The notes below the pieces were generated by a model, which did no database searches, was not told the DNA's origin, and worked only from the letters and a program-made list of their open reading frames with translations. Positions 1 to 8,910 of a stretch of 64,000 nt of DNA are shown piece after piece (within the stretch, counting starts at the first letter, position 1; the number at the start of each line of letters is the position of its first letter). A program made the translations under genes and the position numbers. The DNA comes from Fictibacillus terranigra (GTDB lineage Bacteria; Bacillota; Bacilli; Bacillales; Fictibacillaceae): assembly GCF_030412265.1 (NCBI RefSeq), contig NZ_JAUHLN010000001.1, positions 682,001 to 746,000 on the forward strand. The letters are read 5' to 3'.

Positions 1-92
1 ATTTTTTCGTTTATAATCATGCGGAAACCGGTACAACAAATGTGGTGTATAAACGCAGAGATGGAAAATATGGATTGATCAGCCCGGAATAA
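1..92 (+). CDS. hpf: Ribosome hibernation promoting factor, C-terminal end (partial)
   Basis: Only the last 29 codons are present, read in the frame that stops at 90-92. The peptide contains FFVYNHAETGTTNVVY followed by KRRDGKYGLI, which matches the C-terminal dimerisation domain of the long-form Hpf (B. subtilis YvyD/Hpf). That protein dimerises ribosomes into inactive 100S particles in stationary phase. Known context supports the call: in B. subtilis hpf lies just upstream of secA, the next backbone gene here, although two extra genes separate them in this window. The N-terminal part lies outside the window, so its completeness is unknown. Confidence 0.85.
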   Translation, partial: FFVYNHAETGTTNVVYKRRDGKYGLISPE

Positions 93-110
93 TCAACTAA
101 AACAAAACAG

Positions 111-152
111 CCGGCCAAGGGACGCATCAATTGTCTTTTGCGCCGGTTTTTT
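111..152 (+). terminator. Rho-independent terminator of hpf
   Basis: An outer CCGGC/GCCGG stem continues into a second arm (CAAGGGAC with GTCTTTTG, using G-U pairs) and is followed by six T. It lies 18 bases after the hpf stop. Confidence 0.8.
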
Positions 153-238
153 AATGCCATCTTTTCATGTCCATTCAAAAAAGGACTTTGGCTGCTCAGC
201 AAGAAATGAGTATAGAAAGATAAAAATGGGGGATCTGC

Positions 239-1066
239 ATGCTTTCAGAAAAACAGCTGTCACAAATAAAAAAACTTCAGCAGCAATGCGAATCATTCGA
301 AAACCTGCGATTGAAACTGAACTGGGACATGCTTGAACAGCGGACGGATGAAAGAAAGGAGGACTTTTTTCATTATGAGGCAGGTGAATTAGCTGCATTT
401 ATCGGCCTATACGGTTTCGGAAACAAAGTGGAGATGTGCGGCATGGTCTTTCCAGCACATAGGCGGAAAGGGATTTTCACCTCCTTATTTAAGGAAGCGG
501 CGGAGGCTGTCAAATTCCAGCGATACGAACAGATCCTGCTGAATGCTCCCTCCACTTCACATACTGCAAAGGGATATTTAAAAAAGGTTCCTTGCCGTTT
601 TGCCTTTTCAGAGCATCAGATGAGATGGCAGGAAGGGCCGATTCAGCTGGAAGAGGGGGTCACGTTAAGGCAATCTCGTCCCGAGGACTTTGCGTTTGAG
701 GTTCAGATAGATGTGGATTGCTTTGGATTCCATCCCGATAAGGCCCATGAGTATAACCAAAGCATAAAGAACGACGATAGGCAGCAATTCTACATTATTG
801 AGAACAATGGAAAAGCGGCAGGAAAAGTCCGGGTGGCTGCCGATTCAGGGGAGGCCTGGATCTATGGCTTTGCAGTTGCTCCATCCGAACAGGGGAAAGG
901 GATCGGCCGTAAGATGCTGAAAACCATTATCGCCGATCAGCACCAGCAAGGGAACTCGGTTTTCCTGGAAGTGGAAGCGAAAAATAACCATGCCTTGAAG
1001 CTTTATGAAGCATGCGGCTTTAAAGTGTACTACACACAGGATTATTACCGTTTGTCCAATGGATGA
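239..1066 (+). CDS. Tandem GNAT-domain N-acetyltransferase
   Basis: This 275-residue protein carries two GNAT-like halves. The first has an acetyl-CoA loop-like RRKGIF at residues 75-80; the second has the canonical QGKGIG at 218-223, followed by a C-terminal motif with LEVEAKNNHALKLYEACGF. Family knowledge predicts acetyl transfer from acetyl-CoA to an amine; the substrate is not predictable. The first half is more divergent and may be structural. The start ATG at 239 is preceded by a G-rich Shine-Dalgarno (228-232). It follows the hpf terminator and precedes a dicarboxylate transporter gene with its own ribosome binding site. Together the two genes separate hpf from secA, which are adjacent in B. 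subtilis, so they are probably lineage-specific insertions. Confidence 0.8.
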   Translation: MLSEKQLSQIKKLQQQCESFENLRLKLNWDMLEQRTDERKEDFFHYEAGELAAFIGLYGFGNKVEMCGMVFPAHRRKGIFTSLFKEAAEAVKFQRYEQILLNAPSTSHTAKGYLKKVPCRFAFSEHQMRWQEGPIQLEEGVTLRQSRPEDFAFEVQIDVDCFGFHPDKAHEYNQSIKNDDRQQFYIIENNGKAAGKVRVAADSGEAWIYGFAVAPSEQGKGIGRKMLKTIIADQHQQGNSVFLEVEAKNNHALKLYEACGFKVYYTQDYYRLSNG

Positions 1067-1143
1067 ATCGGGTGAACACTCATTGTGTTTTTCTGCAATA
1101 ATGCCTATAATTTTACATGATCATGAAAAAGGGGATATTAACT

Positions 1144-2397
1144 ATGAAGAGTATTTTAAAGACCTATCGTTTTCCGCTCATTCTTCTGCTGGCAATCGTC
1201 ATCGGAAGCATCATCGGTTTTACGCAAGGTAAGGATGCAGCTGTATTAAAACCGTTTGGTGATATATTTTTGAATGCGATGTTTATGATCGTCGTACCGC
1301 TCGTTTTCTTTTCCATCTCATCCGCGATCGCTTCCATGGGCGGGGTCAAGCGTCTAGGGAAAGTCATGGGCTCCATGTTGGTTGTTTTCCTTTTTACAGG
1401 AGTCATTGCTTCCGTCGTCGCAATGGCTGGAGTTAAAATTTATTCTCCGTCAAAAGGCGTTAACATCGAGCTTGTAAAGCCTGAGGAGGCGGCAGAGAAA
1501 GTTTCACTCGGTGACCAGATCGTTCAAACACTGACCGTATCTGATTTCTCCGAATTGTTTTCACGCTCGAACATGCTCGCTCTAATTTTATTTTCTGTAT
1601 TGATGGGTGTGGCTGTTTCAATGATCGGTGGAAAAGGGAAACCATTCGCTGACTTCCTTAAATCAGGAAGCGAAGTGATGCTGAAGATGGTCAGCCTTGT
1701 GATGTATTATGCACCGATCGGTTTGGGGGCGTATTTTGCAGCATTGATCGGGGAGTTTGGACCAACTCTTCTAGGATCTTATCTGCGCGCCGTTCTGTAT
1801 TATTATCCTCTTGCTATTATCTATTTCTTTGGATTTTTCTCGCTATATGCTTATATGGCCAGTGGTAAAGCGGGTGTCCGCCACTTCTGGAAGAACATGC
1901 TTTCTCCATCATTGACGGCTCTTGCCACTTGCAGTTCAGCTGCTTCCATTCCTGTTAACCTTGAAGCCTCTAAGAAAATGGGTGTGCCGAATGATATTAG
2001 CGAAACGGCTGTTCCTCTTGGTGCAACCCTTCATAAAGATGGGTCTGTCATGGGCGGTGTGCTGAAGATCACCTTCCTGTTTGGGATCTTTGGACATGAT
2101 TTCTCCGGCATCGGCACCTATGTCCTCGTTCTCGTTGTTTCGCTGCTTGTAGGTATGGTCATGGGGGCAATTCCGCAAGGCGGGATGATCGGTGAAATGC
2201 TGATTCTTTCACTCTTTGGATTCCCGATTGAAGCCTTGCCGATTGCTGCCGCGATCAGCACGATCATTGATCCGCCGGCAACCCTGCTGAATGCGACGGG
2301 TGATAACGTGGCAAGTATGATGACAGCACGCCTCGTTGAAGGCAAGAATAGAATGAAAGAAACCGTCATGAGACTTGGCGAACAAAAAGGGGCATAA
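1144..2397 (+). CDS. DAACS-family dicarboxylate/amino acid:cation symporter
   Basis: The 417-residue membrane protein has the fold-defining features of the glutamate/dicarboxylate:cation symporter family (GltP/DctA/DctP type): several hydrophobic helices, the serine-rich re-entrant loop ATCSSAASIP in the middle, and a C-terminal segment with DPPATLLNATGDN that forms the substrate/cation site. It likely imports C4-dicarboxylates or acidic amino acids with protons or sodium across the plasma membrane. The frame opens at 1117, but ATG 1144 is preferred because an AAAAAGGGG ribosome binding site (1126-1134) is correctly spaced from it. The exact substrate cannot be told from sequence. The gene ends in its own strong terminator. 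Confidence 0.85.
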   Translation: MKSILKTYRFPLILLLAIVIGSIIGFTQGKDAAVLKPFGDIFLNAMFMIVVPLVFFSISSAIASMGGVKRLGKVMGSMLVVFLFTGVIASVVAMAGVKIYSPSKGVNIELVKPEEAAEKVSLGDQIVQTLTVSDFSELFSRSNMLALILFSVLMGVAVSMIGGKGKPFADFLKSGSEVMLKMVSLVMYYAPIGLGAYFAALIGEFGPTLLGSYLRAVLYYYPLAIIYFFGFFSLYAYMASGKAGVRHFWKNMLSPSLTALATCSSAASIPVNLEASKKMGVPNDISETAVPLGATLHKDGSVMGGVLKITFLFGIFGHDFSGIGTYVLVLVVSLLVGMVMGAIPQGGMIGEMLILSLFGFPIEALPIAAAISTIIDPPATLLNATGDNVASMMTARLVEGKNRMKETVMRLGEQKGA

Positions 2398-2407
2398 AAG
2401 TTCAGGG

Positions 2408-2433
2408 GCACAGCCATTTAGGCTGTGCTTTTT
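2408..2433 (+). terminator. Rho-independent terminator of the symporter gene
   Basis: Perfect 8-bp stem GCACAGCC/GGCTGTGC with a five-base loop, followed by five T. Confidence 0.9.
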
Positions 2434-2775
2434 AGCAGGTCAGCGAGACCGTTTAAAAGGGCTTTAGGGAGTGCATCCTTAAGGATGAAGGACTTAGACT
2501 CTGCCGATTCAGCCAATCGACATACAGTTTTTGCAATAAAACTTCGAAGAGGTGTAGAGTTTAACGGATTTAGGCTTTGTTAAAGCTTTTTGTAAATTCT
2601 TTTACAATTCCACCATTCATTCCATTTTTCTTTATACTTAGAATCAGAAGTTTGTGAAAGGACGTACGAAAAATCCAATTGACAGCTGAAGAGGCTTCAG
2701 CTTTCTTGTCGTGAAATTCACAAACTGATAGAATAAGTAATAGCACTTATTTCCTGAACAGAGGAGCGTTAGCAG
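2434..2775. other. Intergenic region upstream of secA
   Basis: No supported gene lies in these 342 bases. The only clear structure is an inverted repeat AGCTGAAG/CTTCAGCT at about 2685-2702 just after a TTGACA, followed by a T-rich stretch; it could be an operator or a weak attenuator in the secA leader. No convincing -35/-10 pair with normal spacing was found. Confidence 0.5.
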
Positions 2776-5292
2776 ATGATAGGATTGCTTAAAAAAATTT
2801 TTCCAAGTACGAACGATCGAAATTTAAATAGATACCAGAAGATCGCTGATCAGGTAGATGGACTGGGGGAAGCGCTTAAAGGTCTTTCGGATGATGACCT
2901 TCGTCAAAAAACGGAGGAATTCAGAGCGCGGCTCTCCAAAGGGGAATCACTGGATGCCCTTCTTCCTGAGGCGTTTGCGGTTGTTAGAGAAGCGGCAGAC
3001 CGTGTACTCGGATTGCGTCCGTATCCTGTTCAAATCATGGGGGCAACGGCGCTCCATGAGGGCAATATCGCCGAAATGAAAACCGGTGAAGGTAAAACGC
3101 TGGTAGCGACGATGCCAGTTTATTTGAATGCTCTTGAAGGAAAAGGCGTTCACGTGGTCACTGTCAATGAATACCTTGCGCGCCGTGACTCCGAATTGAT
3201 GAGTCCTCTGTATAACTTCCTCGGCCTTACAGTTGGCTTGAACATCTCCAACCTTTCACGAGAGGAAAAACAGGAAGCGTATGCTGCGGACATTACGTAC
3301 GGTACGAACAACGAGTATGGCTTCGACTATCTCCGTGACAACATGGTTGTTTATAAAGAACAAATGGTTCAGCGTCCGTTGAACTATGCGATCGTCGATG
3401 AAGTTGACTCCATTCTTATTGACGAAGCCCGTACACCGCTGATCATTTCAGGTTCAGCACAAAAGTCTACGGAAATGTACATGATGGCGAATATGTTTGT
3501 CCGCACGCTGAAAAAAGAAGAAGACTACACGGTCGATGTGAAGACGAAGAATGTTCAGCTTACGGAAGAGGGAATTACGAAGGCTGAAAAATATTTTAAC
3601 ATCGATAACCTATATGATTATTCTCATGTTACGTTAAACCACCATATCAACCAGGCGCTAAAAGCCAACATTATCATGATCCTTGATGTAGATTATGTGG
3701 TTCAGGAGGGCGAGGTCGTTATCGTTGACCCGTTCACTGGACGTTTGATGGCGGGACGCCGATACAGCGAAGGCCTTCACCAGGCGATTGAAGCAAAGGA
3801 AGGACTGGAGATTCAGCGCGAGAGCATGACACTCGCTACGATTACCTTCCAGAACTACTTCCGTATGTACAACAAGCTTTCCGGAATGACCGGTACTGCG
3901 AAGACGGAAGAAGAAGAGTTCCGCAACATCTACAACATGGAGGTAGTCGCGATACCGACGAACCGCCCGGTCGCACGTCAAGATAATTCTGATTACGTGT
4001 ATAAATCCATGGCCGGAAAATTCCGTGCCATCGTGAAAGAGATTCAGGATCGCTATGCAACTGGCCAGCCGATTCTCGTGGGTACGGTAGCCGTTGAAAC
4101 CTCTGAATTACTTTCACAAATGCTCCGCAAAAAAGGAATTCCGCATAACGTTTTGAATGCCAAAAACCATGAGCGTGAAGCGGAAATCATTGAAAATGCC
4201 GGCCAGATCGGCATGGTTACCATCGCCACCAACATGGCGGGCCGTGGTACGGATATCAAGCTCGGAGAAGGTGTGCGTGAGCTTGGCGGCCTTCATATCC
4301 TAGGTACGGAACGCCACGAATCACGCCGTATCGATAACCAGCTCCGTGGACGTTCAGGACGTCAGGGAGATCCCGGTTCTTCTCAGTTCTACATTTCCAT
4401 GGAAGATGAACTGATGCGGCGATTCGGTTCAGATAACATGATGAATATGATGGAACGCCTTGGAATGGATGAAGATACGCCGATCGAAAGCAAGCTCGTG
4501 ACCAAAGCGGTTGAATCTGCGCAAAAACGGGTGGAAGGTTCCAACTTCGATGCTCGTAAGCAGCTTCTTCAATACGACGATGTCATGCGCCAGCAGCGTG
4601 AGATCATCTACAAACAGCGCCAGGAAGTGCTTGATGCCGAAAATCTCGGTGATATCGTTCTTCGAATGGTTGACTCTTGTATCGAACGTATCGTTAAAGC
4701 TCATACGGCTGACGAAACGGTTCAGGAAGAATGGGATCTTACTGAGATTGTGAATTATGCTGTGGCTACTTTCTTGAATGAAGATGACCTGACAGTTAAA
4801 GAGATTGAAGGACTCGATCAGGAAGAAATTATCGAGGTGCTGAAAGAAAAAGCGCACCGCGCGTTTGCTGAGAAGGAATCGATGATCGAGCCTGAACATA
4901 TGCGTGAATTTGAAAAAGCGGTCATTCTCCGTTCAGTTGACTCCAAATGGATGGATCACATCGACCAGATGGAACAGCTTCGCCAAGGAATCCACCTTCG
5001 TGCATACGGCCAAAACGATCCTCTTCGCGAGTATCAGTTCGAAGGCTTTGAAATGTTTGAAGCGATGATTGCTGCCATCGAAGAAGAAGTAGCGATGTAC
5101 ATCATGAAAGCTCAAGTAGAGCAGAACATGCAGCGTGAACAAGTCGCTGAAGGTAAAGCGGTTGTTCCGAGCGATAAGCAGGAAACAAAGCGCCAGCCTG
5201 TGAAGAAAAAGCAGGACATCGGCCGAAATGCTCTTTGCCCATGCGGAAGCGGCAAAAAATATAAACAATGTCACGGCGCAGTGGAGAATTAA
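2776..5292 (+). CDS. secA: Preprotein translocase subunit SecA
   Basis: SecA is the cytosolic/membrane ATPase that drives unfolded preproteins through the SecYEG channel. The 838-residue length matches Bacillus SecA (841). Visible features include the Walker A MKTGEGKT at residues 101-108, the DEAD-like DEVDS in the first nucleotide-binding domain, [12 protein letters not shown] in the second, the [13 protein letters not shown] arginine-finger region, and the C-terminal zinc-binding [14 protein letters not shown] that contacts SecB-like partners, lipids and ribosomes. ATG 2776 has a GAGGAG site 10 bases upstream. It is followed by prfB, as in B. subtilis. Nothing is missing. Confidence 0.98.
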   Translation: MIGLLKKIFPSTNDRNLNRYQKIADQVDGLGEALKGLSDDDLRQKTEEFRARLSKGESLDALLPEAFAVVREAADRVLGLRPYPVQIMGATALHEGNIAEMKTGEGKTLVATMPVYLNALEGKGVHVVTVNEYLARRDSELMSPLYNFLGLTVGLNISNLSREEKQEAYAADITYGTNNEYGFDYLRDNMVVYKEQMVQRPLNYAIVDEVDSILIDEARTPLIISGSAQKSTEMYMMANMFVRTLKKEEDYTVDVKTKNVQLTEEGITKAEKYFNIDNLYDYSHVTLNHHINQALKANIIMILDVDYVVQEGEVVIVDPFTGRLMAGRRYSEGLHQAIEAKEGLEIQRESMTLATITFQNYFRMYNKLSGMTGTAKTEEEEFRNIYNMEVVAIPTNRPVARQDNSDYVYKSMAGKFRAIVKEIQDRYATGQPILVGTVAVETSELLSQMLRKKGIPHNVLNAKNHEREAEIIENAGQIGMVTIATNMAGRGTDIKLGEGVRELGGLHILGTERHESRRIDNQLRGRSGRQGDPGSSQFYISMEDELMRRFGSDNMMNMMERLGMDEDTPIESKLVTKAVESAQKRVEGSNFDARKQLLQYDDVMRQQREIIYKQRQEVLDAENLGDIVLRMVDSCIERIVKAHTADETVQEEWDLTEIVNYAVATFLNEDDLTVKEIEGLDQEEIIEVLKEKAHRAFAEKESMIEPEHMREFEKAVILRSVDSKWMDHIDQMEQLRQGIHLRAYGQNDPLREYQFEGFEMFEAMIAAIEEEVAMYIMKAQVEQNMQREQVAEGKAVVPSDKQETKRQPVKKKQDIGRNALCPCGSGKKYKQCHGAVEN

Positions 5293-5302
5293 TCCCGCCG
5301 GG

Positions 5303-5311
5303 TGATATAAT
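5303..5311 (+). promoter_or_regulatory. Extended -10 promoter for prfB
   Basis: TG-A-TATAAT lies just after the secA stop, with no good -35 at 17 bases; the TG dinucleotide is the usual compensation. It would give prfB its own transcript. Confidence 0.5.
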
Positions 5312-5326
5312 AAATGGAAGAAGCAG

Positions 5327-5372
5327 GAGAGTCGGGGTTTAAGACTCTCTTTGCTGTGTTTTTCACAGCAAA
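5327..5372 (+). other. Two adjacent hairpins in the prfB leader
   Basis: GAGAGTC/GACTCTC (5327-5349) is followed immediately by TTTGCTGTG/CACAGCAAA (5350-5372, loop TTTTT). Neither is followed by a proper T-run, so they look like leader structure rather than a strong terminator. Confidence 0.55.
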
Positions 5373-5422
5373 ACAGCAGATACTCACGATTGGGTTACAA
5401 CCAAAAACACGAGGTGGCAGAA

Positions 5423-6521
5423 ATGGAATTAGTAGAGATTAAGCAAGAACTGAACATTATGGCTAAGCGATTAGCGGACTTCAGGGGGTCTCTTTGACCT
5501 CGATAACAAAAAAGCAAAGATAGCAGAGCTCGATGAAAAAATGAGTGCACCGGAATTCTGGGATGACCAGAACGCGGCTCAGACCGTGATCAGCGAAGCG
5601 AACGGGCTGAAAGATCAAGTGAACCAGTTTGAGGATTTAAACGGCCGTTATGAGGACCTTGAAGTGGCACATGAAATGCTGAAGGAAGAACCCGACGCTG
5701 ACATGCAGAAAGAACTGGAGCGCGATTTAAAAGAACTTTCCAACGGGTTAAATACGTTTGAGCTTTCTCTTCTTTTAAATCAGCCTTACGACCGCAACAA
5801 CGCCATACTTGAACTTCACCCCGGAGCTGGCGGAACCGAGTCACAGGACTGGGCATCCATGCTGCTTCGCATGTACACACGCTATGCGGAGCGTAAAGGA
5901 TTCAAGGTAGAGACCCTGGATTATCTGCCAGGTGATGAAGCCGGCGTGAAGAGTGTAACGCTTGGCATCAAAGGCCACAACGCATACGGTTATTTAAAAG
6001 CAGAAAAAGGGGTTCACCGATTGGTTCGGATCTCTCCGTTTGATTCATCCGGACGCCGCCATACCTCATTCGTATCATGTGATGTCGTGCCAGAGATCAA
6101 TGATGATTCTGAAATCGAAGTCCGTACAGAGGATTTGAAAGTGGATACGTACCGTGCCAGCGGAGCAGGCGGCCAGCACGTTAATACGACGGACTCTGCT
6201 GTACGGATTACGCATATTCCTACAAACACGGTTGTTTCATGCCAAACCGAGCGCTCACAGATCAAAAACCGTGATCATGCAATGAAAATGCTGAAAGCGA
6301 AGCTTCTTCAGCGAAAGATTGAAGAACAGCAGGCGGAATTGGCGGAAATTCGCGGAGAACAAAAGGAAATCGGATGGGGAAGCCAGATTCGTTCCTACGT
6401 CTTCCACCCGTACAGCCTTGTAAAAGACCACCGTACGAACACCGAGATGGGAAACGTTCAAGCCGTTATGGACGGCGACATTGAAAGCTTTATTGATGCA
6501 TATCTGCGTTCTAAAATCTAA
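5423..6521 (+). CDS. prfB: Peptide chain release factor 2 (programmed +1 frameshift)
   Basis: RF2 recognises UGA and UAA stop codons and triggers peptidyl-tRNA hydrolysis. Translation starts at ATG 5423 (GAGGTGG site upstream), reads 24 codons and meets an in-frame TGA at 5495-5497. The local sequence AGGGGG-TCT-CTT-TGA-C is the classical frameshift signal: an internal Shine-Dalgarno three bases before CTT TGA C. A +1 shift resumes at GAC 5496 and gives a 365-residue product, matching B. subtilis PrfB (366). The SPF stop-codon anticodon motif and the catalytic GGQ (in [15 protein letters not shown]) are present. Autoregulation follows: low RF2 favours the frameshift. The gene sits directly after secA and ends in a strong terminator. 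Confidence 0.97.
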
Positions 6522-6536
6522 TATGAAGAGAAGATG

Positions 6537-6569
6537 AAGTCTGGCCCTGTTAAAGGGCCAGACTTTTTT
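6537..6569 (+). terminator. Rho-independent terminator of prfB
   Basis: Perfect 11-bp stem AAGTCTGGCCC/GGGCCAGACTT, seven-base loop, then a run of T. Confidence 0.95.
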
Positions 6570-6599
6570 GTATTTCTTGTTTTTGAAAATGACTCGTTT

Positions 6600-6641
6600 T
6601 GCAAGTAAACCTTGTCGAATCGCAAGTAAATCATGTCCAAC
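6600..6641 (+). repeat. 21-bp degenerate tandem repeats, locus A (left part, two units)
   Basis: Units at 6600-6620 and 6621-6641 share the core (T/C)GCAAGTAAA at the same phase. The array resumes on the other side of the IS element at 8066. It begins 31 bases after the prfB terminator. Confidence 0.8.
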
Positions 6642-6723
6642 CTTTTTAGCCCCCTTAATCATTTGGACACGAAATATAAAAAGAAATACACTAAAACTAG
6701 TCAAAGATTAAGGGGACAATCGA

Positions 6724-7047
6724 ATGCCGAAGAAGAAAATCGAAATTATAGAAGATGTGAAAAAGAAACATGTTCGAATGGCGTTGGAATCCGGAAGAAT
6801 GACCTCTATTGCCCGGAAAGCAGGAATATCCCGGAATACATTATCTCAGTGGATGAAGGAGTACGAAGATGAGGTCCGAGAACAGATGGAGGAGGAAGGC
6901 ACCACTGTTTTATCCGATGACCCTTCAAAGGATGAGCTGCTGGAGAAGTATGAACAGGCCATGAAGTTACTTGGAGAGAAAGAACTGGAAGTGGCGATGT
7001 TAAAAAACCTCTTAAAAAAAGGGAATTCTCCATCGAGGAAAAAATAG
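6724..7047 (+). CDS. IS3-family transposase OrfA (helix-turn-helix)
   Basis: A 107-residue protein with an N-terminal DNA-binding helix-turn-helix (ESGRMTSIARKAGISRNTLS, residues about 20-39) and a C-terminal leucine-rich coiled coil (KYEQAMKLLGEKELEVAMLK), as in OrfA proteins that recognise the IS ends. Near its 3' end a run of seven A followed by GGG (about 7014-7023) lies where orfB is open in the -1 frame. IS3 elements typically make the active OrfAB fusion by -1 slippage on such a run. ATG 6724 follows AAGGGGAC. Confidence 0.9.
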   Translation: MPKKKIEIIEDVKKKHVRMALESGRMTSIARKAGISRNTLSQWMKEYEDEVREQMEEEGTTVLSDDPSKDELLEKYEQAMKLLGEKELEVAMLKNLLKKGNSPSRKK

Positions 7048-7103
7048 CAGAAGCCAGGTTATGGATAGAAGAAGGATTCTCTGTAAAGAAAACAACAGAA
7101 TCT

Positions 7104-7958
7104 TTGGAGGTGCATCGTTCCTTGTTTTATTACCATGAAAAGACGGATCAGGAGGAGCTTTCCCCTATAAAAAGGGGCCGCCCGACCCCCGGGTATTCCT
7201 TAACGATAGCTGGAGACAAAGTCTCAGATCTCGAGATTGAAGAGTTTCTCATGGAAGCCATTGAAGGAGAAAAAAGTGCGTATGGGTATCGGAAACTTAC
7301 CCACTATCTCCGCACGGAGAAGCAGCTGGATATTAATCCGAAAAAGGTTTACCGGCTGTGTGCTGGCCTGGATATTCTAATGCAGAAGCGAAAGAGCGGC
7401 CCCTTATATCCCAGAAGACTTGCCAAACAGCATATCATTACGGGGCCTAACCAATTATGGCAGCTGGACATCAAATACGGATCTATCCAGAAGAGTGGCC
7501 GTTTTTTCTTCCTGGCCAGTGCCATCGATGTGTTTGATCGCTGTATCGTAGGATATTATCGAGGGTCGACCTGTCAGGCGTTTTTAAGGCGTCAGATTCA
7601 TTTCTCAGATGAGGATGATTCAATGAATTTAATTATACGGACAGATAACGGCCCTCAGTTTTTAAGCCGGTCCTTCGGAGAATTCTGCCATCATCATTAC
7701 GTTCTACATGAAAGAATCCCACCGAAGTCTCCGGATCTTAATGCCTTTATTGAATCCTTCCACAGCGTGATTGAACGAGAATGTTATCAAGAATATAACT
7801 TTGATTGTTTTGATGAGGCATATTATCGAATAGATGAATACATCGATTTCTATAACAAACGTCGATACCACGGAAGTCTCAACTATATGTCACCTGTTCA
7901 ATATCATGAGTGGTTCAAGGAACATGGCTGTAAAGAAGATATGGTCGTCAATTTATAA
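7104..7958 (+). CDS. IS3-family transposase OrfB (DDE integrase)
   Basis: The rve/DDE integrase domain has all three catalytic residues: D in WQLDIKY, D in RTDNGPQF, and E in AFIESFHS, the last two 35 residues apart (D35E). The C-terminal RRYHGSLNYMSPVQY motif is typical. The frame is open upstream of the nominal TTG 7104 back to the A7-GGG slippery run near 7020, so the natural product is probably the OrfA-OrfB fusion made by a -1 frameshift. No inactivating mutation is visible, so the element may be mobile. Confidence 0.9.
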   Translation: MEVHRSLFYYHEKTDQEELSPIKRGRPTPGYSLTIAGDKVSDLEIEEFLMEAIEGEKSAYGYRKLTHYLRTEKQLDINPKKVYRLCAGLDILMQKRKSGPLYPRRLAKQHIITGPNQLWQLDIKYGSIQKSGRFFFLASAIDVFDRCIVGYYRGSTCQAFLRRQIHFSDEDDSMNLIIRTDNGPQFLSRSFGEFCHHHYVLHERIPPKSPDLNAFIESFHSVIERECYQEYNFDCFDEAYYRIDEYIDFYNKRRYHGSLNYMSPVQYHEWFKEHGCKEDMVVNL

Positions 7959-8065
7959 AAAAGAACTCCATCTTCTTTCAACGACTGAAGATGCAGAACA
8001 AAAAAGTAAAAAACTAAGATAAACGAAGAATAAGAAACTTGTGTCTAAAAATACGGGGGCCAAAC

Positions 8066-8155
8066 CGCAACTGCCAGTGAAAATAGCATTTTCGCAAGTA
8101 AATCATCATATGCCGCAAGTAATTCATGTCGAACTGCAAGTAATGGCAGCATAAG
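8066..8155 (+). repeat. 21-bp degenerate tandem repeats, locus A (right part, four units)
   Basis: Units at 8066-8086 (CGCAACTG variant, plus six extra bases), 8093-8113, 8114-8134 and 8135-8155 share the (C/T)GCAAGTAA core. They are in phase with the two units left of the IS element once the element and one AACC are removed. Confidence 0.8.
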
Positions 8156-8201
8156 AGGCCCCTGCAGTCCAAGATCTCTATCTTTTCTATCTAAATCACA
8201 C

Positions 8202-8240
8202 AAAAAAACGATCCAACCGGGGCGGTTGGATCGTTTTTTT
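8202..8240. terminator. Bidirectional terminator
   Basis: Seventeen-base arms (A7 CGATCCAACC / GGTTGGATCG T7) make a hairpin with U-runs for both strands. It can end the minus-strand gene at 8369-8629. Confidence 0.9.
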
Positions 8241-8368
8241 GTCTTGCGTTCATTTCCTCGTTTAAACTTACCTGTTTCTTTTGCCAGGATAAGCTGCATC
8301 TCCTTTTCGCCTGATGCGTTATGGAGCATTGAGAGGCCATTGTCCATCGTTTACTATGTATACCTTCA

Positions 8369-8629
8369 CTATTGCAGGGGTAAAATCTCCTCGTGTGCCG
8401 GAACATGCCGCTGCAGCACCTCGATCTCATGCTCCAAGTAGGAGATATAATGTTCCATCTGTTCAAAACGTTCGAGTATGGCGTAATGATAGTTGTCCAT
8501 CCCTCGTTCCAGCTTATTGAAATTGGATTCAATGATATCAAGCTTGGCCTGATAACGATCCAGTCTTCCGAGTGCTTCCTCCATACGCTGTAAAAGGAGC
8601 AGATACAGCTTTTTTTCGTCGATTTTCAT
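8369..8629 (-). CDS. Small coiled-coil protein of unknown function
   Basis: This 86-residue, charged protein is almost entirely helical with heptad-like leucine/isoleucine spacing (RMEEALGRLDRYQAKLDII, then QMEHYISYLEHEIEVLQRH), so it probably forms a coiled coil. It has no membrane segment or signal peptide. The ATG at 8629 is preceded by GGAG at good spacing (AAGGAGATGAACCG before the ATG), which supports real translation. I recognise no named family. It reads away from yvjA and ends at the bidirectional terminator, between the repeat array/IS region and the yvjA backbone gene. Confidence 0.65.
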   Translation of the reverse strand: MKIDEKKLYLLLLQRMEEALGRLDRYQAKLDIIESNFNKLERGMDNYHYAILERFEQMEHYISYLEHEIEVLQRHVPAHEEILPLQ

Positions 8630-8823
8630 CGGTTCATCTCCTTCAAGTCCTCGTTATATTGTTACTAGTTTAACTGAAACTTGTCTGAATTTGTAAATAA
8701 TATTTCGACAAATACACTGTACGCCATGAAGCTAAAGGCGCCATGCTGTGTGGCAGCGGGGAGCTGTCTGACCGCGGATGATTTATTTCAATTTTATTCC
8801 TTTACCGCGTCATTGGGATCGCA

Positions 8824-8852
8824 TTCACAGGGCAGAATAGTAGTGATATAAT
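8824..8852 (+). promoter_or_regulatory. Sigma-A-type promoter of yvjA
   Basis: TTCACA, 17-base spacer, TATAAT; a TG one base before the -10 makes it also an extended -10. Confidence 0.65.
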
Positions 8853-8910
8853 GATGCGGGTTTTACCATTTTACGAACTTGAGGGGTTTAGAAAGTAGGG
8901 TAATGTAGCA

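Larger units (their letters stand above)
6643..8062 (+). mobile_element. IS3-family insertion sequence, apparently intact
   Basis: About 1420 bp with overlapping orfA (HTH) and orfB (DDE integrase) in the IS3 arrangement. Imperfect terminal inverted repeats are seen: left AGCCCCC...TTTGGACACGAAA, right (reverse complement) TGGCCCCC...TTTAGACACAAG. The ends could be off by a few bases. A 4-bp AACC occurs at 6639-6642 and 8063-8066, the expected place for a target duplication. Removing the element plus one AACC restores the 21-bp phase of the interrupted repeat array, which independently supports these borders. Confidence 0.85.

Noticed and set aside
5327-5349. Terminator between secA and prfB
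   Set aside because: The stem is good but followed by TTTGCTG rather than a T-run, and a promoter and prfB lie around it; treated as leader structure.
6600-8155. CRISPR-like repeats
   Set aside because: Units are directly adjacent with no unique spacers, the period is 21 bases and no cas genes are present.
8045-8347. 100-codon minus-strand ORF across the terminator at 8202-8240
   Set aside because: It reads through a strong terminator and the repeat array and its ATG lacks a ribosome binding site.
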